Of a stretch of 64,000 nt of DNA, positions 28,139 through 37,181 are shown one piece after another. The notes under the pieces were generated by a model, which ran no database searches, was not told the DNA's origin, and worked only from the letters and a program-made list of their open reading frames with translations. Position numbers and translations under genes: made by a program. Positions within the stretch are counted from its first letter, which is position 1; every line of letters begins with the position of its first letter. The stretch is from positions 1-64,000 of the forward strand of contig JAFGIW010000089.1 of assembly GCA_016929415.1 (NCBI GenBank). Direction: 5' to 3'. The stretch is from Chitinispirillaceae bacterium (lineage in GTDB: Bacteria > Fibrobacterota > Chitinivibrionia > Chitinivibrionales > Chitinispirillaceae).

Positions 28139-29644
28139 CTACCCCTTCGGCGCCCTCCCGTAACGTTTCGCCATGTCTGAAAGTTCAGCTACCGGCAATT
28201 GCCGCATTTGTCCGGGAGCAAGCCGCCATTTCCAGTTTCCCTCCTCGACCGCGGGGCGGTTCATGCGGGATTCGGCGCCGAGCATCAGCAAATCCTGCGC
28301 CGGGATGATCGCGCAAGCGGCGACGCTTTCCTGTGCAAGGCGGATCATTTCTTTTACAACCGATTCCGCGGTCCGGCCTTCGATTCCGGCGTAGCGGAAG
28401 AACCGTTCCCTTTCGTCATCGCCGGCCTCCTTCTCGTACCATCCGCGGATCGTGTTGTTGTCGTGGGTGCCTGTGTAGACGAAACAGTTTTTGTTATAAG
28501 TGTGCGGCAGATAGGGATGATCCGGATCGTCGTTGCCGAACGCGAAAAGCAGCACTTTCATTCCGGGGAATCCGTAATGGTCCATCGCCTCCCGCACATC
28601 GTCGGTGATGGTGCCGAGATCCTCTGCGATCACCGGCAGGCCCGGAAGACGGGCTTTCAGGGAATCGAACAACTCATACGCGGGCACCGGTTGCCACAAA
28701 CCGCTGATCGCCGTCTTCGCTCCCGCGGGCACCTCCCAGTACCGGACGAGACCGCGGAAATGGTCGATCCGTACGATGTCGAACCGGTCGAGCATCGTTT
28801 TCATCCGGTCGATCCACCAGGAAAAGCCGTCTGCCCGGAGGTTGTCCCAGTTGTACACAGGATTGTTCCAGAGCTGGCCGGTTTCGCTGAAATAATCGGG
28901 GGGAACTCCCGAGACGCCCAATGGATCGAGGTTGCCGTCGAGCTTGAACATGGCGGGGTTCGCCCAGACATCGACGCTGTCGTAACAGACATAGATCGGC
29001 AGGTCGCCGATAATACGGATGGAACGTTCATTGCAGTACCGCTTGAGAGCCGTCCACTGCCCGGAAAAAACATACTGATACCACTTCTGCCGCTCGATTT
29101 CCTTCCGGCATTTCCTTTCCATTTTTTTAAGTTCCGCCGGCCGGCGAAACCTGATCGGTTCCGGCCATTGGTTCCACGAACCGCCCTTGAAACGTTTTCT
29201 GAGCGCCATGAAGAGCGCGAAGTCGTCAAGCCATTTTTTCTCCGTTTCACAGAATTCAGAGAACCGCTCTTTCGCGCCGCTGCCGCCGAATCGTCTGTAG
29301 GCGGTTTCGAGAAAATGACGCTTGTATTTGGTGACCGCGGGGAAATCGACCTCTTTTTCCGGAAACCCGCGTGACGGGATATTGCCCCGTTTGAGCAGCC
29401 CCGACTCCGCGAGCTTATCGGGACTGATCAGAAGTTCATTGCCCGCGGCCGACGAAGAGCTGAAATAGGGGGAATTGAAACTCCGGATCTGCGTCGGATT
29501 AAGCGGCAGCATCTGCCAGTAGGTTTGCGACGCTTCATGCAGCAGATCGGCAAATGCGTACGCCTCAGAACCAAGATCGCCGATGCCGTAAGGAGAAGGA
29601 AGAGATGAAATGTGGAGCAAAATGCCGCTGCCTCGGGGAAACAT
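28139..29644 (-). CDS. malQ: 4-alpha-glucanotransferase (amylomaltase), GH77
   Basis: A 501-residue enzyme of normal short-form length. It has RGSGILLHISSLPS at the start, SPYFSSSSAAGN, the nucleophile Asp in VRIDHFRG, the acid/base Glu in IAEDLG and the third acid in THDNNTIRGW. It transfers alpha-1,4-glucan segments between maltodextrins in the cytoplasm for glycogen or maltodextrin turnover. No other maltose or glycogen gene is adjacent. Convergent with the dCache kinase. The antisense strand carries a 391-codon open frame, a shadow. Confidence 0.96.
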   Translation of the reverse strand: MFPRGSGILLHISSLPSPYGIGDLGSEAYAFADLLHEASQTYWQMLPLNPTQIRSFNSPYFSSSSAAGNELLISPDKLAESGLLKRGNIPSRGFPEKEVDFPAVTKYKRHFLETAYRRFGGSGAKERFSEFCETEKKWLDDFALFMALRKRFKGGSWNQWPEPIRFRRPAELKKMERKCRKEIERQKWYQYVFSGQWTALKRYCNERSIRIIGDLPIYVCYDSVDVWANPAMFKLDGNLDPLGVSGVPPDYFSETGQLWNNPVYNWDNLRADGFSWWIDRMKTMLDRFDIVRIDHFRGLVRYWEVPAGAKTAISGLWQPVPAYELFDSLKARLPGLPVIAEDLGTITDDVREAMDHYGFPGMKVLLFAFGNDDPDHPYLPHTYNKNCFVYTGTHDNNTIRGWYEKEAGDDERERFFRYAGIEGRTAESVVKEMIRLAQESVAACAIIPAQDLLMLGAESRMNRPAVEEGNWKWRLAPGQMRQLPVAELSDMAKRYGRAPKG

Positions 29645-30017
29645 GAAAGAATCCTTAATGTTGCGGGTGAGATAAAATTGAAAATCTACATTATACCATT
29701 ACGCTGCGGAAGGGGAAGGAGGAATGGAAAGGGTGGAGATACCGGTTGCCGTATCGATCCCGGTGAGTGTCGTGCGTTAATGAAACGTTCGTTGCAGGTA
29801 AATCCGGACGGCGCCGCCTCTTCCGCGGAAAGTCGATCGCACGCCGACATTGCCGCCTGTTTTCCACTGGAAAACGGTTTTTACGTTTTCTGCCGATAAA
29901 CCGTTCAAAACGGAAGTATAATTATTATAGAGCAGCCCGGTTGTCCGGGTTATTTCATTGAAAATCGATTGATGAGGCCGTTCGATGATTCAGTACTTTT
30001 GCAGAAAAGGATATACC
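29645..30017. other. Intergenic region, 373 bp
   Basis: It separates divergent malQ and the secreted-protein gene. A perfect TATAAT (29917-29922) faces right without a clear -35, and two small hairpins (CCGTT/AACGG at 29901-29913; CCCGG/CCGGG at 29936-29949) lie beside it. There is no gene I can support. Confidence 0.5.
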
Positions 30018-31718
30018 ATGAAAGCAGCGCCGTTGATCACTGTAATCACCATCCTCTTTTCCGCACACCACATACCCCGCGCCGCGGCTCAAGCCGACGC
30101 CTGTTTCCGGCAACTGCCCGGCGTGATACACCTTCTCGGCGGAACCGATATCGATATGGTGTTTCACGACACGGTCTCCTGCAGGCAGGCGCCACGGTTG
30201 TTCGTTTACGAAAATGTCGAAAGGATGTCGGGCTCCCTTTCCGGCGTTGCTGCTTTCGTGACCCACGAAAACGAACTGCTGATTTCATATCCTTCGAGAA
30301 TTTACTGTCCGCTGTGCGTCGGCTGCAAATGCGTCAAGGAGTTCAGCGCCCCTCTTTCCCTGACGTTTCCCGAAGTTGATGTTTCGCGGATCAGCGGATT
30401 TGCCGTAATGAAGGTTAAAAAGATTAATATTGCGAGTTCAATCGACACGCTGGCGATTACTGTTGCGGTAAATTCCGGGTTGACGGAACTGCTGATCGCC
30501 GAAATAATTCTGTGCAACCCCTTTCCGACCGCAGCCGCTTATACCATCGATACGACAATACGTTATACCTTGAAAACAACGGCGGCCGGACAGGTGATTC
30601 GCGGCCTGTCGCCCTTTGACGGCAGCGGCGCCGTTGCCGTATTCGGCAGCAAAGGACTGCTCCGCGTTGTCGGCATCGGCGACACCGTATCGGAAATCAA
30701 TCACGACGCGGATCCCTCGGAAGAACTGGTGTGTGCGGGCGGGGGGTACGCCGGTTCGTCGGACGGAACCGTGTATCGGATCGGCGAAAAAGAGCCCGTT
30801 GCGGAGATCGGCGCTCCGTTGCGCACCGTTTCCGCCGCCGGAGCCGGGGGCGACGGCGGGTTACTGGCGGAATATGCAGGGACGGTATGGAACCGGTTCG
30901 ACGCGGGAGATATGTCGGTGCGTCATTTTCAATTTCTTCGTACTGAACAGGGAAAAGAGGCGCTTATCGTCGACGAAGCGTACGGCCTGCACCGGGTCCT
31001 TCTCTGCGACTCGGCGACACGGCTCGCGGTTGATTCGCCGGCGGCGCTTGTTCCCGCACTCAACGGCCCGGTATTCCGCCACAACGGCGGCGATTTGCTT
31101 AAAGCACGGTTCAGCCTCAGCGATCCGGAAGGCAATATAGAACCGCCGCGTATCATGCAGCATACGGCGGACACGGTCCGACCGGTCGTTATACTGGACG
31201 GCGTTGGGGAAAGTTGCGTCTGCGGACGGCAGAACGTGCTGAACGGGATGTCGTTTCCCGTGGACGTCACTTCCGACAGCGTGTTTTTCAATGGAAACTG
31301 CCGGGGAACGGTATGCCCTGTTCAGGGCGGAGAACTGGAGTGCTTGTGGGTTGCGGGAAACTGTTCGACCGCCGTATCATGGTCTCCGGGCGATACGGTC
31401 GTCATTTCCGTTGGAAACGACTATGTTAAAATTCTCAATTATGCATACACCCCGGCGGTCCGACATGATCAACATGGTTTCAAACCGGCGCCGGAACTCC
31501 GGGACGCGGCCGACGGAATCGTTGCCGCTTTACGGCACGGCACAGCGTCCGCAAAGCCGACCGACGGACTCACGATCCAGATTTATTCCTGTCAGGGAAA
31601 ACTGATGAATCGTGAGACGTTACTTCGTCCGTTACCTCCGGGACTGTACCTTGTCCGGATCGGATCGAAAAGCGGGGTGCTGTCGCGGAGAGTTTGTGTA
31701 GTCCGGCCGGGGCAATGA
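30018..31718 (+). CDS. Secreted protein with Por-like C-terminal sorting domain
   Basis: A 566-residue protein from the ATG at 30018 (AAAAGGAT before it), 11 codons inside the longest frame. The signal peptide ends near AAAQA. The mature protein is rich in beta strands, with a CPLCVGCKC cysteine motif around residue 97 and further cysteines in CVCGRQN. The last about 65 residues (IQIYSCQGKLMNRE, LPPGLYLVRIG, SRRVCVV) resemble the type A sorting domain of type IX secretion substrates (TIGR04183-like), widespread in Bacteroidota and Fibrobacterota. The middle region matches no family I know. Probably surface-attached or secreted. Confidence 0.8.
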   Translation: MKAAPLITVITILFSAHHIPRAAAQADACFRQLPGVIHLLGGTDIDMVFHDTVSCRQAPRLFVYENVERMSGSLSGVAAFVTHENELLISYPSRIYCPLCVGCKCVKEFSAPLSLTFPEVDVSRISGFAVMKVKKINIASSIDTLAITVAVNSGLTELLIAEIILCNPFPTAAAYTIDTTIRYTLKTTAAGQVIRGLSPFDGSGAVAVFGSKGLLRVVGIGDTVSEINHDADPSEELVCAGGGYAGSSDGTVYRIGEKEPVAEIGAPLRTVSAAGAGGDGGLLAEYAGTVWNRFDAGDMSVRHFQFLRTEQGKEALIVDEAYGLHRVLLCDSATRLAVDSPAALVPALNGPVFRHNGGDLLKARFSLSDPEGNIEPPRIMQHTADTVRPVVILDGVGESCVCGRQNVLNGMSFPVDVTSDSVFFNGNCRGTVCPVQGGELECLWVAGNCSTAVSWSPGDTVVISVGNDYVKILNYAYTPAVRHDQHGFKPAPELRDAADGIVAALRHGTASAKPTDGLTIQIYSCQGKLMNRETLLRPLPPGLYLVRIGSKSGVLSRRVCVVRPGQ

Positions 31719-32311
31719 TGCGGCAGGACGGCGAAGGCAGGCGGAACAGAGGCCTTCAGCTCATCGATCGATAACTGAGGAAGCATACTTTCACTTATTT
31801 AATCGGTGGTGTCTCAAACCTCGTCCATTATATTCATTTGAATATAGGGCGGTCTCATTTGCCGTTTCGTCATTTCATTTGCCGTTTCGTCATTTCATTT
31901 GCCGTTTCGTCATTTCATTCCCCGTTTCGTCATTTCATTCCCCGTTTCGTCATTTCATTCCCCGTTTCGTCATTTCATTCCCCGTTTCGTCGTTTCATTT
32001 GCCGTTGCGCGATTTCATTATGCATTGCGCATCGTCAGCGGCCGTTTCGCCGTTTCATTATGCATTGCGCATCGTCAGCGGCCATTGCGAGATTTTATTC
32101 CTCGTTGCGTCATTTTATTATGCATTTCGCATCATCAGCGGCCGTTGCGAGATTTCATTCCCCATTGCACGATTTTTCTATTTCCCTCATCGCTTTTCCG
32201 AATCTTGCGGCGAAACCGCGAATATCCCTGTATTCCGCTGATCTCCGCAATTATTTTAATAACCATGCCATAATCCGTTCCACCACCTGAACATCCCGAG
32301 GAGTTGGTTTC
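31719..32311. other. 593-bp gene-free region containing a minisatellite
   Basis: Most of it is the 20-bp tandem array described separately. All three plus frames stay open across the array because 20 is not a multiple of 3; the resulting Arg/Phe/His/Ile-rich peptides are artefacts. No independent gene is supported. Confidence 0.7.
31861..32180. repeat. Tandem array of sixteen 20-bp units
   Basis: Sixteen units with exact 20-bp register. Units 1-8 are almost identical (core CGTTTCGTCATTTCATT, differing mainly at the junction TTG or CCC). Units 9-16 diverge and form a higher-order pattern in which a TGCATTGCGCATCGTCAGCG unit recurs three times. The gradient from identical to degenerate suggests growth at the left end. 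It lies between the Por-tail gene and the acyl-CoA synthetase fusion. There is no spacer structure, so it is not CRISPR. Confidence 0.95.
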
Positions 32312-34972
32312 ATGAATGAACATGTCTACACCGATCTGCTTGCGGAATCCGTTAAAAAGCACGAATCGCTTCCCTGCCTCCATATTAAACGCGAAGGAAC
32401 CTACACAAGCTGGACTTACGGTGAATTTCACCGCGACCTGAACCGTCTCTCCTCGGTCTTGAAAAAACACGGGCTGCAGAAGGGCGTTAATGCAATGGTC
32501 ATCGGTGAAAATACTCCGGAATGGATCATTGCCTATCATGCCGTCATATTGACCGGTGCATGTACGGTGCCGGTTGATCCCAATATTCCCGCGGCGGAAA
32601 TAGAGTACATCCTCTCGACGACTCAATCGAAGATCGTCTTCTGTTCGATGGTGTATCTCGGGCTTTTCAGGGAGCTCAAAACGAAGTACCGTTTCCTTGA
32701 GCGGATTGTTCTTCTTGATACCGTTTCGAAGGAAAAGGAACCGCGATTCGATCAGTATATCGCCGGCGGCGATGAGTCGATCGACGCCTTTTCATTCCCG
32801 TTCGAACCCGACGATCCGATGGTCGTCATATTTACATCAGGAACCACCGGAAAAGCGAAGGGAGTGGTTCTCTGCCAGAAAAATTTTACCGCGGTCTGCC
32901 GCCATGCCGTACCGCGGATGCACATCACCAATGACGACACGGTGTGCGCCGTACTTCCTCTGCACCATGTATTCGGTTGTGCCGCCGGTCTCGTCGGGCC
33001 GCTTTACTCCGGCATGGACATCGTTTTTGTGCCCTACCTGAAAGGCCCGCTCATTCTTGAGGCGCTGATCGATAAGGGCGTCACCTACCTTCCGGCGGTG
33101 CCGAAGCTCCTGCAGCTCTTTTACGACAGCATCATCCATAACGTCGGGAAAAAAGGCCCCGCGGTCAAGGCGTTGTTTTCCGGCATGCAGTCGGTTTCAG
33201 CCGCCGTGGGCGACCGGCTCGGCGAAACATTCAAGCGGAAGCTTTTTTCGAGCGTGCATAAGGGGTTCGGCGGACATTTGCGTCTGATAATATCGGGGGG
33301 CGCGGCGCTGAGCAAAACCTACTGGAACGGTTTCCGCCGTCTCGGATTCACCATTGTCGAGGGGTACGGCCTTACCGAGACATTCGGTCCGATAACCGTC
33401 TGTCCCGGCGAGCATCCGCGTCTCGGATCGGTCGGTCCGGTCCTTCCGGAAAACGAACTGCGGATCATCGACCCCGACAGCTCCGGTATCGGTGAAGTAT
33501 TGCTCCGGGGAACCTGTGTCTTCAAAGGGTACCACAACAACGAGGAACTCACCCGCGAGGTTATCGATGCGGATGGGTGGTTTCACACGGGGGATCTCGG
33601 CAAGGTCGATTCGAACGGTTACCTGTACCTTTCCGGCAGGAAAAAAGACGTCATAGTTCTTGACTCAGGAAAAAACGTGTACCCCGACGAACTCGAGGAT
33701 TATTACGGCGGTTCCCCGATTATCGAAGAGATCGGCATTTTCGGCATCGAACATGGCCGCAATGAAATCGTCGCGGCCGCGATCGTACCCGAAGCTTCGA
33801 TACGGAAGACCAGATCCCCGCGACAGGCGACGGACCTGCTTCACGACGAGCTCCTGCACCTGGGAAAAAACATGCCGGTCTACCGTCGCATCACCGACTT
33901 CGTCGTCTCCTATACGCCGCTTCCCCGCACGACGACGCGCAAGCTGAAAAAGAACGATCTGCGCCGGATGTATCATGCCGTCAAACACAAAGAGGACCTC
34001 CGCTCCCATGTCCGGGAAGAGCTGTCGGTGATCGAGATGGCGATCATGGAGACCGATGAGTACAACCGCATCGTAGAGGATATCCTGCGGCTGGCTCCCA
34101 AGAACAAGCCGGAGAGAATAACCTCGCGATCGCATCTGGAGATCGATCTCGGGCTCGATTCGCTCGACCGGCTTGAACTCTTAAGCCTGCTGGAAAAAGG
34201 GTTTTCGATTACCATTCCCGAACAGGTATTCGACAAAATGGAAACGATGATCGATCTGGTGTCGCTTGTCAGGGATTCCGTCGGTGCGCGGCGGGACGCT
34301 TCAATCGAACGGACGCTCGGCATCAAGGAACGTATTTTTACCGATGCTTCGGTAGAGGTATCAACGCAACTGCCGAAAAGGCGGCCTCTCGCCGATTTCG
34401 CATCAGGCATTGCCGGCGCCATGGCCGCGGCTGTGCGGCCCCTGTCAGCCACCGGAAAGGAGCGGGTCGTTTCGGCACCTTCTCCTTTCATTTTTGCGGC
34501 GAACCACGTCCACCGCGGCGACCTGTTCGACCTCCTCATCGCTCTACCGTCGGCAATCCGGCGCCGCACCGTATTTCTCGGCGACCGGGAAGCGGCGGCT
34601 TATCCGGCGTTTCCTTACATGATGTTCCGCAATGCGATGATTCCTCTGCTGAATCCCGGCGACCCGATTGAAATTTTGAAAGTTTCAACGGCCGTATTGC
34701 GTAATGGCAACAACATCGTCCTGTTCCCCGAAGGAGAAATCTCCGATGACGCCGTGGTAAAGCCTTTCAAGCCGGCTATCGGGCTTCTGGCGCTTGAATC
34801 GAATGTTTCAATCGTGCCGGTAAGGATAATGAGAACGACGCGGCAAAAAACCGTTATCCGGTTCGGCGAACCAATAACCGTTCAATCGATGATCGCCGAC
34901 AGGGTGATCGAAGCGCAACCGAGCGCTGAAGCAGTCGCCGAGGCGGTGAGGAAAACGGTTGAGGGGTTGTGA
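32312..34972 (+). CDS. Trifunctional acyl-CoA/ACP synthetase - ACP - acyltransferase fusion
   Basis: An 886-residue protein in three parts. Residues 1-570 are an AMP-forming adenylating enzyme (FTSGTTGKAKGVV, GYGLTE, GWFHTGDLG, catalytic Lys region RKLKK). Residues 585-655 are an acyl-carrier domain with the phosphopantetheine Ser in DLGLDSLDRLEL (about 617). Residues 700-886 are a PlsC-type acyltransferase with HX4D (His732-Asp737) and FPEGEIS. It could activate a fatty acid, load it on its own carrier and transfer it to a lysophospholipid or glycerol-phosphate acceptor. E. coli Aas joins two of these activities in the other order and without a carrier. Membrane-associated lipid recycling is the likely role. 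Confidence 0.92.
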   Translation: MNEHVYTDLLAESVKKHESLPCLHIKREGTYTSWTYGEFHRDLNRLSSVLKKHGLQKGVNAMVIGENTPEWIIAYHAVILTGACTVPVDPNIPAAEIEYILSTTQSKIVFCSMVYLGLFRELKTKYRFLERIVLLDTVSKEKEPRFDQYIAGGDESIDAFSFPFEPDDPMVVIFTSGTTGKAKGVVLCQKNFTAVCRHAVPRMHITNDDTVCAVLPLHHVFGCAAGLVGPLYSGMDIVFVPYLKGPLILEALIDKGVTYLPAVPKLLQLFYDSIIHNVGKKGPAVKALFSGMQSVSAAVGDRLGETFKRKLFSSVHKGFGGHLRLIISGGAALSKTYWNGFRRLGFTIVEGYGLTETFGPITVCPGEHPRLGSVGPVLPENELRIIDPDSSGIGEVLLRGTCVFKGYHNNEELTREVIDADGWFHTGDLGKVDSNGYLYLSGRKKDVIVLDSGKNVYPDELEDYYGGSPIIEEIGIFGIEHGRNEIVAAAIVPEASIRKTRSPRQATDLLHDELLHLGKNMPVYRRITDFVVSYTPLPRTTTRKLKKNDLRRMYHAVKHKEDLRSHVREELSVIEMAIMETDEYNRIVEDILRLAPKNKPERITSRSHLEIDLGLDSLDRLELLSLLEKGFSITIPEQVFDKMETMIDLVSLVRDSVGARRDASIERTLGIKERIFTDASVEVSTQLPKRRPLADFASGIAGAMAAAVRPLSATGKERVVSAPSPFIFAANHVHRGDLFDLLIALPSAIRRRTVFLGDREAAAYPAFPYMMFRNAMIPLLNPGDPIEILKVSTAVLRNGNNIVLFPEGEISDDAVVKPFKPAIGLLALESNVSIVPVRIMRTTRQKTVIRFGEPITVQSMIADRVIEAQPSAEAVAEAVRKTVEGL

Positions 34973-35032
34973 GAGGTGAGCGGGTAATTAGGCAATAGGT
35001 GGTAATGAGTAAGGGGGTTTTCTTCCTTCCGA

Positions 35033-35060
35033 CTACTGACTCCCGACTCCTGTCTCCTGT
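35033..35060. repeat. Short tandem heptamer repeat at a gene end
   Basis: Four 7-bp units (ctactga, ctcccga, ctcctgt, ctcctgt) in register. On the minus strand they encode the last residues and the TAG stop of the neighbouring hybrid kinase. The 34973-35020 stretch beside it is a looser GGTAAT/GAGTAAG-type repeat. Confidence 0.7.
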
Positions 35061-37153
35061 CCGCCCCCCTCACCCTCCGCTGCTTCCGGCTTCCTTACCT
35101 GGGCCTTATGGAGGGCCCGTTGAATTTCGATATCGAGCAGATTGTTATCGTACGGTTTTGTGAACCAGCGCGATATCTGCATCAAGGAGATGCTCTTCTC
35201 CTCGGGGGGATATCCCGACACGACGATCACGATCAGATCGCGTTTGATTGCCCTCAGCCGTTTAATGACATGGTGCGGATCCTCATTACCCAGTTTCCAG
35301 TCCATGACAAGAACCGTACAGGTATCGATATTCCTCTTCAGCTGTCGCAACGCTTCATCACCGCTGGTCGCTTCCAGCACGGAATATTTGAACTCCTTGA
35401 GAAAAACCTTGAGCACGTCGCGTATTTTCCAGTCATCATCGAGAAGCAGTACCGATGCGGAAATCCGGTTGAGCATGAAGGCTTTGGTATCGCTGTCAAG
35501 GGCTTTTTCGTCGCTGAGCGGCAATTCGATCAGAAAAACGGTTCCCTCGTATCCGGACTTTTCAATCGTGACGCTTCCATTGTGCAGCATGAGGATACGT
35601 CGGACAAGGGCGAGTCCGAGCCCGGTGCCTTTCCCCGGTTTTTTCGTTGTAAAAAAGGGATCGAAAATCTTCTCGGTCAATTCCGGCGGGATACCCGTTC
35701 CCGTGTCGCTCACGCGGATACAGACGACGCTGTCGCTTGAGGAACGGACCACTTTCTCACAGGAGACGGTAATGTTTCCTCCTTCTGGCATCGCGTCGCG
35801 CGCATTGCCGACAAGATTCTGGAAGATCCTTTTCAAGTGATCGGGATCGCCCTCGATCCAGAGAGGCTCTTCCGGCGTTTCGAGGGCCAGGAGAAAATTG
35901 TGGCCCAGCTGCTTGCTGAAATGGGGAATAATCTGTTCGAGCAGTGAATTAAGATTTATATGGCGTGAATCGAGCGGTTTTTTCCGGCCGAGCGCGAAGA
36001 GTTCGGAAATGAGAAACTTCGCATCGGCCATTGTCTCGTTGATCAGCTCCATGCGTTTAAGCGTTTCCTCTTCCCTGCTTTCCCGCTGTATCATTGCGGT
36101 GATGTCGTTGACCGTCTGCAGAATGTTGTTGAAATCATGGGCCATGCCGCTTGCCAGCATTCCGAGCGATTCCATTTTCTGGTACTGGAACAGCCGCTGC
36201 ACCATCTCTTCACGCTGCGATATCGCCTTTTCCCTGTCGGTGACATCCGACATGATCCCGTCGAATGCGCCCTGCCCGTTGTCTTCAACGACCGGTTGTA
36301 TGATGCAGTCGACGAATTTTTCGTTGCCGTTGAAATCGGTAATGCCGAACGTGCCCCGCACGCCGTTGGAATCGAGCTTCATGCTGTCGGGTTGTGAAAG
36401 GAAACCGCGCAGGTTCCTGCCCGGAAGGGTTTTCGCGGGAACGCCGAGAATTGCCGACGACGCCATGTTCGCCCAGACGAAATTACCGTGACCATCAAGC
36501 GTAAAGAGCATTTCGGGCAGCCGGTGTACAAGGCTGTGATAACGGGTCTCCGAGGAGATCACTTTCTGTATTGTACGTGAATTATTGCGCGAAACGATTC
36601 CCCCCAGCAGGGCGGCGGTCAAAATAAGCAGCACCCTCACCGTGTAATCATGGAAGGGCTGCGGAGACGCCGTTCCGTGGGCATATATAAAGTAAAGAAT
36701 GGAATAGGCGATGACCGACAGGATGCCGCAGAAAATGGAGAGGCTTGTCTTATGGTGAAAAGCGGTGAATATGATAACGATGAAATAGAGGCTCGCCGCC
36801 GCACTGTTGAGGATGCCGATCCCGGCTCCGTTGAAACGATAAGACCAGAGAATGACGGTAATTACAAGAACATCGAGAAAAAGCAGGACATAGAGAAAAT
36901 AGCCGTGAGAAATACGCCTTCCCGGTTTGAGCAGAAAATGGATGCTGTAGGAAAAGACGACCGCCAGCGCAATCGCCTGTACCGCAAACGCTTTCATGCT
37001 GGTGGATCCCAGCAGCAGGCTGAAAATGGCGATAACGCAAAAGAGGGCGGCGGCGGTAAACCGTACGATAGAAATCAGACGTTCGGATTGTATCTCGGCC
37101 TGAAGAAGCGTCTGATCTTTTCCCAGAAATGTCTTTTGCGTCTGGAAGGTCAT
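35033..37153 (-). CDS. Six-helix membrane PAS hybrid histidine kinase
   Basis: A 706-residue protein with six predicted membrane helices (about 28-185), PAS (200-315), HisKA with AHDFNN, HATPase (NARDA, DTGTGI, GTGLGL) and a C-terminal receiver (LLDDDW, phospho-Asp in LVMDWKLG, KPYD). The acceptor loop MDWKLGNEDP is unusual. The Gly/Gln/Glu tail after residue 690 is partly encoded by a heptamer repeat and probably has no function. It lies 28 bp after the DUF4139 gene on the same strand, so the two may be co-expressed. Confidence 0.93.
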   Translation of the reverse strand: MTFQTQKTFLGKDQTLLQAEIQSERLISIVRFTAAALFCVIAIFSLLLGSTSMKAFAVQAIALAVVFSYSIHFLLKPGRRISHGYFLYVLLFLDVLVITVILWSYRFNGAGIGILNSAAASLYFIVIIFTAFHHKTSLSIFCGILSVIAYSILYFIYAHGTASPQPFHDYTVRVLLILTAALLGGIVSRNNSRTIQKVISSETRYHSLVHRLPEMLFTLDGHGNFVWANMASSAILGVPAKTLPGRNLRGFLSQPDSMKLDSNGVRGTFGITDFNGNEKFVDCIIQPVVEDNGQGAFDGIMSDVTDREKAISQREEMVQRLFQYQKMESLGMLASGMAHDFNNILQTVNDITAMIQRESREEETLKRMELINETMADAKFLISELFALGRKKPLDSRHINLNSLLEQIIPHFSKQLGHNFLLALETPEEPLWIEGDPDHLKRIFQNLVGNARDAMPEGGNITVSCEKVVRSSSDSVVCIRVSDTGTGIPPELTEKIFDPFFTTKKPGKGTGLGLALVRRILMLHNGSVTIEKSGYEGTVFLIELPLSDEKALDSDTKAFMLNRISASVLLLDDDWKIRDVLKVFLKEFKYSVLEATSGDEALRQLKRNIDTCTVLVMDWKLGNEDPHHVIKRLRAIKRDLIVIVVSGYPPEEKSISLMQISRWFTKPYDNNLLDIEIQRALHKAQVRKPEAAEGEGGGQETGVGSQ

Positions 37154-37181
37154 GGGAACCGCTCACGTGTTGACGGCGCTG

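Noticed and set aside
28199-29374. 391-codon plus-strand ORF
   Set aside because: It is entirely antisense to malQ, whose motifs are certain; high GC in the third codon position produces such shadows.
31861-32180. Possible CRISPR array
   Set aside because: The units are contiguous, with no unique spacers, and no cas gene is nearby.
31838-32290. Long open frames in all three plus frames (Arg/Phe/His-rich proteins of 120-150 residues)
   Set aside because: They are created by the 20-bp repeat, which is free of stops in each frame; no ribosome site and no family likeness.
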